Shown in pieces: positions 1-8,953 of a stretch of DNA of 64,000 nucleotides (positions are counted from its first letter, which is position 1; each line of letters begins with the position of its first letter). The stretch is from Bacteroides sp. MSB163 (GTDB lineage Bacteria > Bacteroidota > Bacteroidia > Bacteroidales > Bacteroidaceae), in assembly GCF_036416795.1 (NCBI RefSeq), contig NZ_CP143867.1, forward strand, positions 558,001 to 622,000. The letters are read 5' to 3'. Both the position numbers and the translations under genes were made by a program. The notes under the pieces are model-generated. The model saw only the letters and a program-made list of their open reading frames with translations, was not told where the DNA came from and did not search any database.

Positions 1-1
1 C

Positions 2-139
2 AACATCTACCCATGGGCTTATGGTCCGGGTCTGCACGTTGCCGCTTACTATAGCTACGGCACAAACAAGGGTGACCTGTTCACATACAGTGTAGATGGT
101 TTGAGCAACTTCGGTCTACGCCTGGGTATTGCATTCTAA
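2..139 (+). CDS. C-terminal end of an outer-membrane beta-barrel protein (partial)
   Basis: An open frame enters from the left edge and ends at TAA 137-139, giving 45 residues. The sequence is rich in alternating aromatic and small residues (PWAYGPGLHVAAYYSYG) and ends in Phe (LRLGIAF), the usual terminal signature of beta-barrel outer-membrane proteins recognised by the BAM complex. A strong hairpin follows, so this is the true end of the transcript. The family cannot be named from this fragment; an OmpW/porin-like or PorT-like protein is possible. Confidence 0.6.
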   Translation, partial: NIYPWAYGPGLHVAAYYSYGTNKGDLFTYSVDGLSNFGLRLGIAF

Positions 140-204
140 CATAATTTGCATTGCAACACAATAAGTTTGACTGGTATTAATTGATTGTTTCAAGACGTGA
201 AAAA

Positions 205-246
205 AGGGAATAACCGGCCGCGTGAGCGGGGGGCTATTCCCTTTTG
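205..246. terminator. Bidirectional rho-independent terminator
   Basis: Arms GGGAATA (206-212) and TATTCCC (235-241), with a further GC-rich inner stem, followed by a TTTT run on the plus strand and preceded by an A run that gives a T run on the minus strand. It lies between two convergent genes and can serve both. Confidence 0.75.
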
Positions 247-272
247 TAGCTTGTAACTCGTGTAGCTCGTAA

Positions 273-3200
273 CTATTTCACCGCCTGATACATCACCTCC
301 TGTATTCGTGTACGAATATCCATCTTCATCAGTTTCGTATTCCATACATTGGGATAAATGCGATTACACAGGAAGACGTAAACAAGGCCGTTCGTCGGAT
401 CTACCCAGGCACAAGTACCCGTAAAGCCGGTATGACCATAAACAGTAGAAGGGGTAGCGGCAGCGCATGGGCTCTTTGCCGGATTCTGACGGTCGGGCTT
501 ATCAAATCCCAGACCACGGCGGCTGATGCGCGAAACCGTAGTAGTAAATACACGGCAAGTTTCCGGACTCAGATAACGCTTGCCATCCAGTTCACCACCA
601 TTCAGCAACATCTGATAAATTCGCGCTACTTCCGTTGCATTAGAGAATAGTCCGGCATTACCCGATACACCACCCTGGAAGGCTGCCGACTCATCATGTA
701 CAAAGCCTTGAAGAACAGTCTTCCGCAAGAATGGATCAAAGGAAGAAGGTATGATTTCGGCTTTCGACAGAGGAGCATGGCTACCGGACACAATGCCGGC
801 ATAAACCGTTCCCGCAGTAGCTGCACCTCGCAGCGGCAGGTATCCGGTACGTTTCAGTCCCATCGGAGCATAGAACTCCTGCTCCAGAAAAGCATCCATC
901 GACATTCCCGTACGCGCTTCCACCAACTGCTGCAACAGGATGAAGCCGACACAACTATACCTATAGCGGCGGTCACGCAACGGAGTTTCTATAATCTTCT
1001 GCCGATATGCCTCCTTGAAGGAGCGATTCAGCCACAAGCTATCAGAGACCTGCAATGTGTGCTCTGCCGTCCGTACCTTAGACATCAGCCCCTTCTGGAA
1101 CTTGAACTTCGGGTTTGCCCAGGTACGTACACCAATCTGTGCGGAATGTGCGGCATCGGGCTTTGCCTTGAAAAGAGTTCCTTCATAACTTTCCTTATCG
1201 ATAGCTTCCAGATAGAACAACAACGTGGAAGGCAATCCGGACTCATGCAACAGTAATTGCCGGACAGTAATATCCTTTTTATCCGTATCCTGAAGCCAAG
1301 GCAGATAGTCCGACACACGGTCAGTAAGATTCAGACGCCCTTTATCGTACAGCTTCATGACGGCAAGCAACGTTGCCGTAGTCTTTGTCAGCGAAGCAAG
1401 ATCATAAACATCCGTCGGGGATACCGGCAAGGTAGCACCCGGAATAACGGATGCAGAAAGTCCATTGGCAGAAGCACCCGGCCAGGTATGTATTCCGAAT
1501 GCCTTATTATACATTTCCTTTCCATCTTTCAATATCACGATCTGGCAACCGGGATAGGCACCTTCCTTAATCCCTTCTTTCGCAATCTCATCGATACGGG
1601 ACAGCAGACGAGAGTTCACTCCATACTCATCGGGCACAAAGTGGAGCGGTGTCTTCGGAGTAATAACCTGCCCCGTACCTGTGGCAAACAAATTGCTGAT
1701 ACTTGCCGAAAGGCGTCCGTCGGCTGTTGCATCTCCATAAAGTATTTTGGCTGTCCGGCACTGCACATCATCTATCGAAGAATGTGCCAATACTACGGCG
1801 TCCGCAGCCGACACTGCCCGGCGTATCTGCAACATCTGTTTACCGGGAATAAAAAGCAGATAAACCACCGGCACATCGTGAGTAAACTCGGCAAAGAAGG
1901 GTTGGTAGGGTGCCAGGCGATGTTCCGTGACGCAGACAAGAATACGTTTATATTGTGACAATGAATCACGCAACAGCTTGCGTGCAGCAGGCTGCAAGTC
2001 TTTCTTCAGTTGAAAGACGGTGGGACTTCCTTCCGTCCCGGTGGAATTTATATATCCGGAGAGTTCTTTCAGGAACGGCTGTACCTCTTTCGCATCCCCC
2101 ACATTGAGCACCGCCACTTCACGGGTATCCGCATCCAATGGAAGCACATTGTTTTTATTTCTCAGCACAGTGATCGCCTCCTGATTCAGACGCCGTATCA
2201 GATCACGCGTATGTGCCGTATTGATACGGTTTCCCAAACCGGAAAGACGGACAAAAGGTTTCTTCGACAATCCGAGAGCATATTTATAGGTAAGTACTTT
2301 CCGGCACTTCGCTTCGATTTCCGCTTCTGTCAACTCACCGCTCTTCACGGCATCCAGTATAGCTTCCACCTCCTCCTTTATCCGCCGGGGAACAAGCAGC
2401 AGGTCGTGCCCCGCCTGCAACGCCTGCAAGCAAATACTCGCGTTATTGGCAGATACTCCCTTCATGGCAAGTGCATCCGTAAACACCAACCCTTTGAACT
2501 TCATCTCCTGCGTCAACAAATCATGCACCACTTTGCGCGAAAGCGAAGAAGGCACTCCCCGTTTCGGCTCAAGCACCGGCACTTCCAAATGTCCCACCAT
2601 CATACCGGACAGTCCGGCCTGAATCGCCTTTCTGAATGGATAAAGCTCCACGCTGTCCAGACGTGCACGCGAAAACGACAGCTTCGGCAATGAATGATGC
2701 GAATCCACATCCGTATCTCCATGACCGGGAAAATGCTTGCTTACGGAAAGTACACCGCCATCTTCCAGTCCACGTGCATAAGCTATCACTTTATCCGCCA
2801 CATTTACCGGACTTTCTCCAAAAGAGCGGGTATTGATAACGGGATTCTTCGGATTGATATTCACATCTGCCACGGGAGCAAAGTTGACTTGCACGCCAAG
2901 CTCACGGCACTGCCGGGCCATCTCGCGCCCGTACTCATAGAGCAGGCTGTCGTTTTGTATACAGCCCAGAACCATATTTCGCGGAAACACCGGTGTACCC
3001 CGCAAACGCATGGAAAGTCCCCACTCACCGTCAAAGGTAATCATCAACGGAATATCTGCCATTTTCTGCGCTTCATTAGTCAGTGCCACCTGGTTTTCCA
3101 TTAAACCACCGGAAAAAAGCAGGCCACCCACTTTGTAGTCGTCCACTACTTTGCGCAACAGGTCGCGGTTCGCTTTATTCTGTTGGGGGGCAATGGTATA

Positions 3201-3413
3201 AATGAATAGCTGTCCGATACGTTCTTTCAGACTCATCTTGTTGAGCACTGAGTCCACCCACTGCCGGCAGCGGGCATCATTGGTAAAGGGACGTATCAGG
3301 ATAGGTTCAACAGGCGCAACAGGAGATTGCGGTGCCGGCAAGCGATGTGTCTGAGCATCAAAACGGGCGCAACAACTAAATAATATCAAGAGGAATAGGA
3401 ATAGTTTCTTCAT
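273..3413 (-). CDS. GH3 glycosidase / serine beta-lactamase-type fusion, exported lipoprotein (copy 1)
   Basis: A 1046-residue protein. It starts with a signal peptide with a plausible lipobox (LFSC, Cys at 14). Residues about 45-390 form a GH3 NagZ-type barrel: KHFPGHGDT at 226-234 carries the His/Asp loop typical of beta-N-acetylhexosaminidases, and FTDALAMKG has the nucleophile Asp313. A GH3 C-terminal sandwich spans about 400-590. The last 430 residues are a class C beta-lactamase/DD-peptidase fold with SLTK (Ser674, Lys677), YSC and HTG motifs. The YSC replaces the usual Tyr-x-Asn, as it does with YSD in the neighbouring copy. The likely role is trimming peptidoglycan or GlcNAc-containing glycans at the cell surface or in the periplasm, perhaps with a linked esterase or amidase step. 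It lies 130 bp downstream of its paralogue on the same strand. Confidence 0.88.
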   Translation of the reverse strand: MKKLFLFLLILFSCCARFDAQTHRLPAPQSPVAPVEPILIRPFTNDARCRQWVDSVLNKMSLKERIGQLFIYTIAPQQNKANRDLLRKVVDDYKVGGLLFSGGLMENQVALTNEAQKMADIPLMITFDGEWGLSMRLRGTPVFPRNMVLGCIQNDSLLYEYGREMARQCRELGVQVNFAPVADVNINPKNPVINTRSFGESPVNVADKVIAYARGLEDGGVLSVSKHFPGHGDTDVDSHHSLPKLSFSRARLDSVELYPFRKAIQAGLSGMMVGHLEVPVLEPKRGVPSSLSRKVVHDLLTQEMKFKGLVFTDALAMKGVSANNASICLQALQAGHDLLLVPRRIKEEVEAILDAVKSGELTEAEIEAKCRKVLTYKYALGLSKKPFVRLSGLGNRINTAHTRDLIRRLNQEAITVLRNKNNVLPLDADTREVAVLNVGDAKEVQPFLKELSGYINSTGTEGSPTVFQLKKDLQPAARKLLRDSLSQYKRILVCVTEHRLAPYQPFFAEFTHDVPVVYLLFIPGKQMLQIRRAVSAADAVVLAHSSIDDVQCRTAKILYGDATADGRLSASISNLFATGTGQVITPKTPLHFVPDEYGVNSRLLSRIDEIAKEGIKEGAYPGCQIVILKDGKEMYNKAFGIHTWPGASANGLSASVIPGATLPVSPTDVYDLASLTKTTATLLAVMKLYDKGRLNLTDRVSDYLPWLQDTDKKDITVRQLLLHESGLPSTLLFYLEAIDKESYEGTLFKAKPDAAHSAQIGVRTWANPKFKFQKGLMSKVRTAEHTLQVSDSLWLNRSFKEAYRQKIIETPLRDRRYRYSCVGFILLQQLVEARTGMSMDAFLEQEFYAPMGLKRTGYLPLRGAATAGTVYAGIVSGSHAPLSKAEIIPSSFDPFLRKTVLQGFVHDESAAFQGGVSGNAGLFSNATEVARIYQMLLNGGELDGKRYLSPETCRVFTTTVSRISRRGLGFDKPDRQNPAKSPCAAATPSTVYGHTGFTGTCAWVDPTNGLVYVFLCNRIYPNVWNTKLMKMDIRTRIQEVMYQAVK

Positions 3414-3461
3414 TATTATCTATACATTAAGGCTACCAAAGTTATAGTATTTCAAACACAA

Positions 3462-3522
3462 AGACACGGAAAACACAGAGTTTTTTCGACTAATTAGTAA
3501 AAAACGCTGTATTTCCCGTGTC
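3462..3522. repeat. Intergenic inverted repeat between the two GH3 fusion genes
   Basis: Arms AGACACGGAAAACACAG (3462-3478) and CTGTATTTCCCGTGTCT (3506-3522) pair with one mismatch. The loop contains T-rich and A-rich runs. It resembles in composition the CACAGAG hairpins at 30.8, 34.1 and 39.9 kb and probably attenuates read-through from the upstream paralogue into copy 1. Confidence 0.6.
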
Positions 3523-3543
3523 TCCCGTATTTCTATGTTCCGG

Positions 3544-6500
3544 CTATTTCAGACTTTTATAAATCACCTCCTGTATATCCGTGCGAATATTCATTTCACC
3601 CAGTTTCGTATTCCACACATTGGGACACAGGCGGTTACTGAGGAAGACATACACCGTCCCGTGTTCTGGATCCACCCAGGCGCAAGTCCCCGTGAAACCG
3701 GTATGCCCATAAACGGTAGCGGTAGCAGAGGCAGCACAAGGACTGTTCTTCAAATCCTTCAGATTAGGTTTGTCGAAGCCCAATCCCCGGCGGCTGATAG
3801 CGGAAGTTTCCGTAGTGAACAGGCGGCAGGTCGCTTCGCTCAGATAGCGTTTACCGTTCCATTCGCCACCGTTCAATATCATCTGATAGATTTTAGCCAC
3901 TTCGGAGGCGGTGGAGAAGAGACCGGCATTACCGGATATGCCACCCATACAGGCAGCAGCCTCATCATGCACATAGCCACACAAATCCTGACGACGCAGG
4001 AAGTCGTTTGCAGCCGTAGGCATTATCTCTTCTTTGGAGTATTTCTGCAAAGGCAGGTACATGGTACGCTGCAAGCCCATAGGCGCATAGAACTCCTTAG
4101 CCAGATAGAGGTCCATCGGCAACTTGACTATTGACTCTACCACCTGTTGCAGCAGGATAAAGCCGAGATCACTGTATACATACCGCTTACTGTCCATTTC
4201 GCAACGGGCAATCTTTTGCAGGATGGTATTCTTAAAGCTCTTATTCAGCCACATCTTATCAGCTACATGCAAGTTGTAAACCGATGATTCCTTCTCCGAC
4301 ACCAGTCCTTTCTTGAACTTGAAGTCCGAACAATAATAGCTATGTTCGCTTACCCGAGTGCGATGCCATTCATCCACCCAACTTTGGGCATACGGTCCAT
4401 GCACGGAGTTCGGGTCGATAGCCTCCAGATAGAAACGAATATAAGGCGGCAGTCCGGACTCGTGAAGAAGCAAGTCCTTAATCGTAATATTCTTCTTATT
4501 CGTACTTCGCAGGAAAGGTAAGTATTGGGAAGCCTTATCTGTCAGTTTCAACTTACCGCCGTCATAAAGTTTCGTCACGGCAAGCAGCGTCGCGGTAGTC
4601 TTTGTCAGGGAAGCCAGGTCGAACAGATCCGTAGGACGTACAGCAGTGGTATCCTTATCGGAATGTATGCCGAAGCATTTATCATACACCGTCTGACCGT
4701 CTTTCAGCACCAGCACCTGGCAACCGGGATAAGCTCCGGCAACCAATCCCGCCCGAACGATAGCATCAATGCGATGCAACTCATTGGACTTCATCCCAAA
4801 ATCCTCGGGAATAATGCTTCCCGGCTTCATCCCCGGAGTGATCACACTTCCCTCACCGGCCTGATAAAGACTTCCGATACTCATGGAAAGTTTGCCTTGG
4901 GCAGGCACTTTAGCAAAGATGACACCTGCCACATACTGTTGGATATCCGCTTCGGAAGAATGTCCCAACACTACGGCACTGGCTTGGTTCAAAGCAGGCT
5001 CTAGCGGTTGCATTCCACGATAAGACGTAAAGAAAGCATATACCAGCGGCACGGACAAGTCCAATCCCGCCAGGAAATCGGCATAAGCAACCACATCGGC
5101 ATCTTTTCCCGATACGCTGACCACTATACGCCGATAGTCCGCCAACTTACGCGCCAGTTCACGGCGGCCATCTTCCGGTGTTTCTCTTGTCAAACGGAAA
5201 CACTCCATCGGGACAGGAGACAATTTCTTCATCTCATCCACAAAAACACTATCCTTACCTTCGCCTATACTCAGAAGAGCAATAGGAGCCCCACCGACTG
5301 GTGTCAAAGGCAATATCCCGAAATGATTGCCAAGCACCGTAACAGCAGCCTGGCGCAATCTGGTTACTAGCGCCTTCGCTTCATCCGTATGGATACGATA
5401 GCTCTTTCCGCTAACTTGCAACTGCGGGCGCGGTTGGCGCAAGCCCAACAGGTATTTATAAGTAAGTATCTTACGGCATTTCGCTTCCACTTCTTTTTCA
5501 GAAAGAATACCTTCCTTCACAGCACTCAGCACTTCCCGTACAGCGTTTTCGGTGTTGTACTGCACCAGTAGCATATCATTTCCGGCAAGTAAGGCTTTTG
5601 TAGTAAGCTGGGGCACAGACGAAACACCTCTCATATCCAGCGCATCCGTAAATACCAAGCCCTGAAAGCCCATCTCATCTTTCAGTAACCCCGTTACTAC
5701 ATTTCTGGAAAGTGAAGATGCCGTTTTGGCGTCCGGTTCCAAAGCCGGCACCTGCAAATGGCCTACCATCACACCGCCCAATCCGGCACGCACCATTTCG
5801 CGGAACGGATACAGCTCGACACTATCCAAACGTTCACGATTATAGTAGAGCACCGGCAGGCCCTTATGCGAGTCCACGTCCGTATCTCCATGACCGGGAA
5901 AGTGTTTGCTTACGGATAGCACACCACCGCTTTCCAATCCACGACTGTAAGCCAGCACCTTTTCCGCTACTTTCTTCGGATCTTCACCGAACGAACGTAC
6001 ATGAATCACCGGATTCAAAGGATTGGTATTCACATCCGCATCAGGTGCAAAATTGACGTGCACACCCAATTCACGAAATTCCCGTGCCACCTCACGTCCG
6101 TATTCATAAATCAGCTGATTGTCTTCAATGCAGCCCAGAGCCGCATTCTTTGGGAAATAAGGTGTACCTTCCAGACGCATGGAGAGCCCCCACTCACCGT
6201 CAAAAGTGATCATAACGGGAACTTTGGAGTTCTTCTGCGCAATATTCGTCAGTATTGCCTGTTCTTCCGGCGTACCTTCGGCAAAGAGCAGACCTCCGAT
6301 CTTATACTTCTTCACAAGATCACGTATCTGCTTTTTTTTCTGCTTATCCGCCTTAGCCGGGAAGGTGGTGACAATCAACTGCCCGACTTTCTCTTGCAGG
6401 TTCAAACCGGAAAATACGGAATCTACCCACTGCTTGCAACGTGCATCTGCCGCTGAAGGTAGAAAAGGGGCTTCCGCCTGGGCATGAAGCAAGGATGTGC

Positions 6501-6546
6501 CACCCCATAAAAGGATAGCTAACAACAAAAGAATTATTCTTTTCAT
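3544..6546 (-). CDS. GH3 glycosidase / serine beta-lactamase-type fusion, exported (copy 2)
   Basis: A 1000-residue paralogue of the neighbouring fusion with the same order: signal peptide cleaved near HAQA (about 22-25), GH3 barrel with KHFPGHGDT (214-222) and nucleophile Asp301 in FTDALDMRG, GH3 sandwich, then a beta-lactamase-like domain with SLTK (Ser646, Lys649), YSD and HTG. It lacks the lipobox Cys seen in copy 1, so it is probably periplasmic rather than lipid-anchored. It starts 27 bp after the end of the metallophosphatase gene, which suggests co-transcription with the nucleotidase genes. Such fusions are known from Bacteroidetes, but the natural substrate of the lactamase-like half is not established. 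Confidence 0.88.
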   Translation of the reverse strand: MKRIILLLLAILLWGGTSLLHAQAEAPFLPSAADARCKQWVDSVFSGLNLQEKVGQLIVTTFPAKADKQKKKQIRDLVKKYKIGGLLFAEGTPEEQAILTNIAQKNSKVPVMITFDGEWGLSMRLEGTPYFPKNAALGCIEDNQLIYEYGREVAREFRELGVHVNFAPDADVNTNPLNPVIHVRSFGEDPKKVAEKVLAYSRGLESGGVLSVSKHFPGHGDTDVDSHKGLPVLYYNRERLDSVELYPFREMVRAGLGGVMVGHLQVPALEPDAKTASSLSRNVVTGLLKDEMGFQGLVFTDALDMRGVSSVPQLTTKALLAGNDMLLVQYNTENAVREVLSAVKEGILSEKEVEAKCRKILTYKYLLGLRQPRPQLQVSGKSYRIHTDEAKALVTRLRQAAVTVLGNHFGILPLTPVGGAPIALLSIGEGKDSVFVDEMKKLSPVPMECFRLTRETPEDGRRELARKLADYRRIVVSVSGKDADVVAYADFLAGLDLSVPLVYAFFTSYRGMQPLEPALNQASAVVLGHSSEADIQQYVAGVIFAKVPAQGKLSMSIGSLYQAGEGSVITPGMKPGSIIPEDFGMKSNELHRIDAIVRAGLVAGAYPGCQVLVLKDGQTVYDKCFGIHSDKDTTAVRPTDLFDLASLTKTTATLLAVTKLYDGGKLKLTDKASQYLPFLRSTNKKNITIKDLLLHESGLPPYIRFYLEAIDPNSVHGPYAQSWVDEWHRTRVSEHSYYCSDFKFKKGLVSEKESSVYNLHVADKMWLNKSFKNTILQKIARCEMDSKRYVYSDLGFILLQQVVESIVKLPMDLYLAKEFYAPMGLQRTMYLPLQKYSKEEIMPTAANDFLRRQDLCGYVHDEAAACMGGISGNAGLFSTASEVAKIYQMILNGGEWNGKRYLSEATCRLFTTETSAISRRGLGFDKPNLKDLKNSPCAASATATVYGHTGFTGTCAWVDPEHGTVYVFLSNRLCPNVWNTKLGEMNIRTDIQEVIYKSLK

Positions 6547-6573
6547 TTCTTTGTAGTTCGTTGGCGGTATTAT

Positions 6574-7494
6574 CTATAATGATGGTTGGGATTCTTCTTC
6601 TGTAAGTGTCAGTTTCAACATTCCCACATAAATTCCACTTCTTCCTGTGTGCATCACAGGTACATTCTTACCGTCTTTATTCAAATAAATAGCAGGCTCT
6701 TTCATGAAAGTATGGGTATGCCCGCCCAATATGGCATCAATATTATTTGTTTTCTGCGCCAGTTCTCCGTCGCAAGGAGCACCTTTAAGCTGATAACCCA
6801 GATGCGACAAGCAAATAACGACATCGCAACCTTCCTGGTTCTTCAGCAGATCTGTCGTCTTCTGTGCCGCTTCTATCGGATCATTATAAACCACACCTTC
6901 ACATTTATCTGCCTGCACCAATCCTTCCATCTTCGGAGCAAGACCGAAGACACCGATCTTCAATCCGTTGCGGCTGAAAGTAGTATAAGGTTTCACCAGT
7001 CCTTCCAGTACCGTACCTGTTACATCATAGTTGGCACATACCACCGGGAAGTTTGCCATACGGAACAGACGTGCCATATTCTCCAGACCGAAATCAAACT
7101 CATGATTACCAATCGTCATGGCATCGTAGCCCATAAGGTTCATCATCTTGACTTCTACTTCCCCCTGGAACAGATTATAGTAAGGAGTTCCCTGGGAGAT
7201 ATCTCCACAGTCAAATAACAACAGATCAGGGTTCACCTTGCGTGCCTCTTTAATAAAGGTAGCCCGGCGCACGGTTCCGCCCATACCGGCATAGCGGTCA
7301 GCAGCATTTACAGCAATAGGCTCAATACGGCTATGTGTATCACTTGTTTGCAGAATCACCAATTGTTTGGTTTTCTGTGCAGAGTCAGGAGCCAGCAGAC
7401 AAAGAGGTTCCTCGGAGATTTTCCGGGTAGGTTGTTGTGCTGATGCCGGAAGAAGGCAGCAGACTGCCAACATTAAAAGAATATATCGTTTCAT
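6574..7494 (-). CDS. Exported calcineurin-like metallophosphatase (5'-nucleotidase N-terminal half)
   Basis: A 306-residue protein with a signal peptide ending near ASAQ (20). It carries the UshA-type metallophosphatase motifs in order: SDTHSR (Asp52, His54), FDCGDISQG (Asp95, Asp98), GNHEFD (Asn130, His131), a later SHLG, and GGHTHTF. It would hydrolyse nucleoside phosphates or sugar nucleotides in the periplasm. It lacks the substrate-binding C-terminal domain of UshA, which is encoded by the gene immediately upstream in the operon (46 bp away). The two proteins probably work as a complex or as complementary halves. The start is the ATG in front of a clear signal peptide. Confidence 0.88.
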   Translation of the reverse strand: MKRYILLMLAVCCLLPASAQQPTRKISEEPLCLLAPDSAQKTKQLVILQTSDTHSRIEPIAVNAADRYAGMGGTVRRATFIKEARKVNPDLLLFDCGDISQGTPYYNLFQGEVEVKMMNLMGYDAMTIGNHEFDFGLENMARLFRMANFPVVCANYDVTGTVLEGLVKPYTTFSRNGLKIGVFGLAPKMEGLVQADKCEGVVYNDPIEAAQKTTDLLKNQEGCDVVICLSHLGYQLKGAPCDGELAQKTNNIDAILGGHTHTFMKEPAIYLNKDGKNVPVMHTGRSGIYVGMLKLTLTEEESQPSL

Positions 7495-7539
7495 GATTTC
7501 TGATTTATGAATTATGATTTATTTTCTCGATGAGCAGGA

Positions 7540-8313
7540 TTACTCATCTTTCACAGTTACTCTACCTTCCAGACGCGAAGTGATCTTCTTTCCGGCAGCA
7601 GTTTGACGTTCCACATAGTCCATGAACAGGCCGCGCAAAGTAGCTCCGTCCGGACATTCCCGTTTCTCAGCCTGGGGCAAGGCAGTCATCCCGTCGTTTC
7701 CGTCAGCCAGATAGTCGATTGTAGCAATTGTATAAAGTTGATCGTCTTCTATCGGACGCCCGCCAACCGTACCCTGCAACAGTTTCCCGTCTTTTGTAAT
7801 CAGAAGTTGTACTCCACTGACACCTTCGCCATGACGCACGGCAATATTATTAAACAGTTCTTTCAGATAGACTCCCTTCATAGTCAATACACAAAGGGAA
7901 TTTTCGAAAGGTAATATCTCATAGATATTTTCGGTAGTGATAGGGCCTTCTGTCAGCACATTCCGCAAACCACCCATATTTATCAGCCCCATATCGGCAG
8001 ACTTGCCCAGCACTTGTGCGGCAGCATCACGCAATACATCCGCTACCAGATTGGAAAGCAAGCTCTCCGGAGCGCCTTTATCCATACTCATTTCGGCAGT
8101 ACCTACCACGCGATACATGATACTGTCAACTTTTGCCTTATAAGGAGCAAGCAGTGCCACTGCTTCAGCATCCGGGTTCACATCCCAAGTAGAATCAATC
8201 GCTACCATTGTCCCTCCTGACCTCGTCACCTTATATACAGAGTTACAAGAGCTTAGCAGAAATACAACCGCCAAAAGCACTCCGGAAATAAATTTCAAAG
8301 TTATTCTTTTCAT
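7540..8313 (-). CDS. 5'-nucleotidase C-terminal domain lipoprotein
   Basis: A 257-residue protein with a lipobox (FLLSSC, Cys23). The remainder matches the 5'-nucleotidase C-terminal domain: LSNLVADVLRDAA, INMGGLRNVL, ITTENIYEILPFENSL and the nucleotide base-stacking region YLADGNDGM. It has no metallophosphatase motifs, so it should bind nucleotide while the downstream gene supplies the catalytic metals. This split arrangement, with the C-domain gene first, is seen in other Bacteroidales. It is the first gene of the apparent nucleotidase/GH3 operon and is preceded by a TATATTTG box. Confidence 0.85.
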   Translation of the reverse strand: MKRITLKFISGVLLAVVFLLSSCNSVYKVTRSGGTMVAIDSTWDVNPDAEAVALLAPYKAKVDSIMYRVVGTAEMSMDKGAPESLLSNLVADVLRDAAAQVLGKSADMGLINMGGLRNVLTEGPITTENIYEILPFENSLCVLTMKGVYLKELFNNIAVRHGEGVSGVQLLITKDGKLLQGTVGGRPIEDDQLYTIATIDYLADGNDGMTALPQAEKRECPDGATLRGLFMDYVERQTAAGKKITSRLEGRVTVKDE

Positions 8314-8337
8314 TTTGTTCGGGTTTTTAAATTGCTA

Positions 8338-8345
8338 CAAATATA
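8338..8345 (-). promoter_or_regulatory. Bacteroides-type -7 box upstream of the nucleotidase operon
   Basis: TATATTTG on the minus strand matches TAnnTTTG and lies 25 bp upstream of the ATG at 8313. No good TTTG is present at the -33 distance. A small TTCCGTC/GACGGAA dyad lies just upstream (about 8362-8380). Confidence 0.45.
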
Positions 8346-8615
8346 ACGAATTGTCTTTCTTATTCCGTCCTGACGGAAAGAAAAAAGATGAACTTCTTCG
8401 TTTTCAGGCACATTTTTAAGTTCCGGGATGATAGTGCTGCTACTCATAGCCCCAAGGAAGGTACAAAGCGTAGTATCAGCTTTTAACTCCTCTCTGCACA
8501 GTTATAATCACAGAGATAATACTGTTTCGATACAATCCAATAAAAATGCACGTACATCACTATTACCTTTCCCCCATAAAAAGCTTGCATATCTGCTGAA
8601 GCATAACTACCTTTA

Positions 8616-8684
8616 CTGCTCAAGATGCCATCTTATGCAGCACAACATACCATCTTGAACAACACAAGATGGCATCTTGAGCAG
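8616..8684. repeat. Nested palindromic repeat based on AAGATGGCATCTT
   Basis: A perfect 19-bp inverted repeat: CTGCTCAAGATGCCATCTT (8616-8634) and its complement (8666-8684). Each arm itself contains the near-palindrome AAGATG-C-CATCTT, and a half copy, CCATCTTG, sits in the loop (8650-8657). It could be a multi-site operator or a stable RNA stem-loop in a leader. It lies about 270 bp upstream of the acetyltransferase gene. Confidence 0.7.
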
Positions 8685-8911
8685 CAAAGCAAAGGGAGTT
8701 CCGGTTCTCAAGGTAATAAGTTCCAAGTGTCATGTCCCTATGCTACTGACATTGAGAAGCATAGTTTCCTTACTGTACTGTTATGATTCCAATTCAACTC
8801 CTGATGATTCGCATAAATAATAAACCGCCTAAACTCACGTTATTTAAATATATGTAAGTTCTGCATATAGCCTTTCAGGCTAACCTATATGCGAAACTTT
8901 AAAAATATACC

Positions 8912-8919
8912 TATATTTG
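8912..8919 (+). promoter_or_regulatory. Bacteroides-type -7 box upstream of the acetyltransferase/aminotransferase pair
   Basis: TATATTTG matches TAnnTTTG and lies 34 bp upstream of the ATG at 8954. The -33 region has no obvious TTTG, so this may be a regulated or weak promoter. Confidence 0.45.
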
Positions 8920-8953
8920 AATTCCGAAAGTAATATAAAAGACAGGCAGATAC

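Larger units (their letters stand above)
8314..8953. other. 640-bp intergenic region between divergent genes
   Basis: No credible gene. It holds divergent -7 boxes near each end (8338 and 8912) and a palindromic cluster at 8616-8684. The remainder (about 8400-8600 and 8700-8880) shows nothing I can name. Confidence 0.55.
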
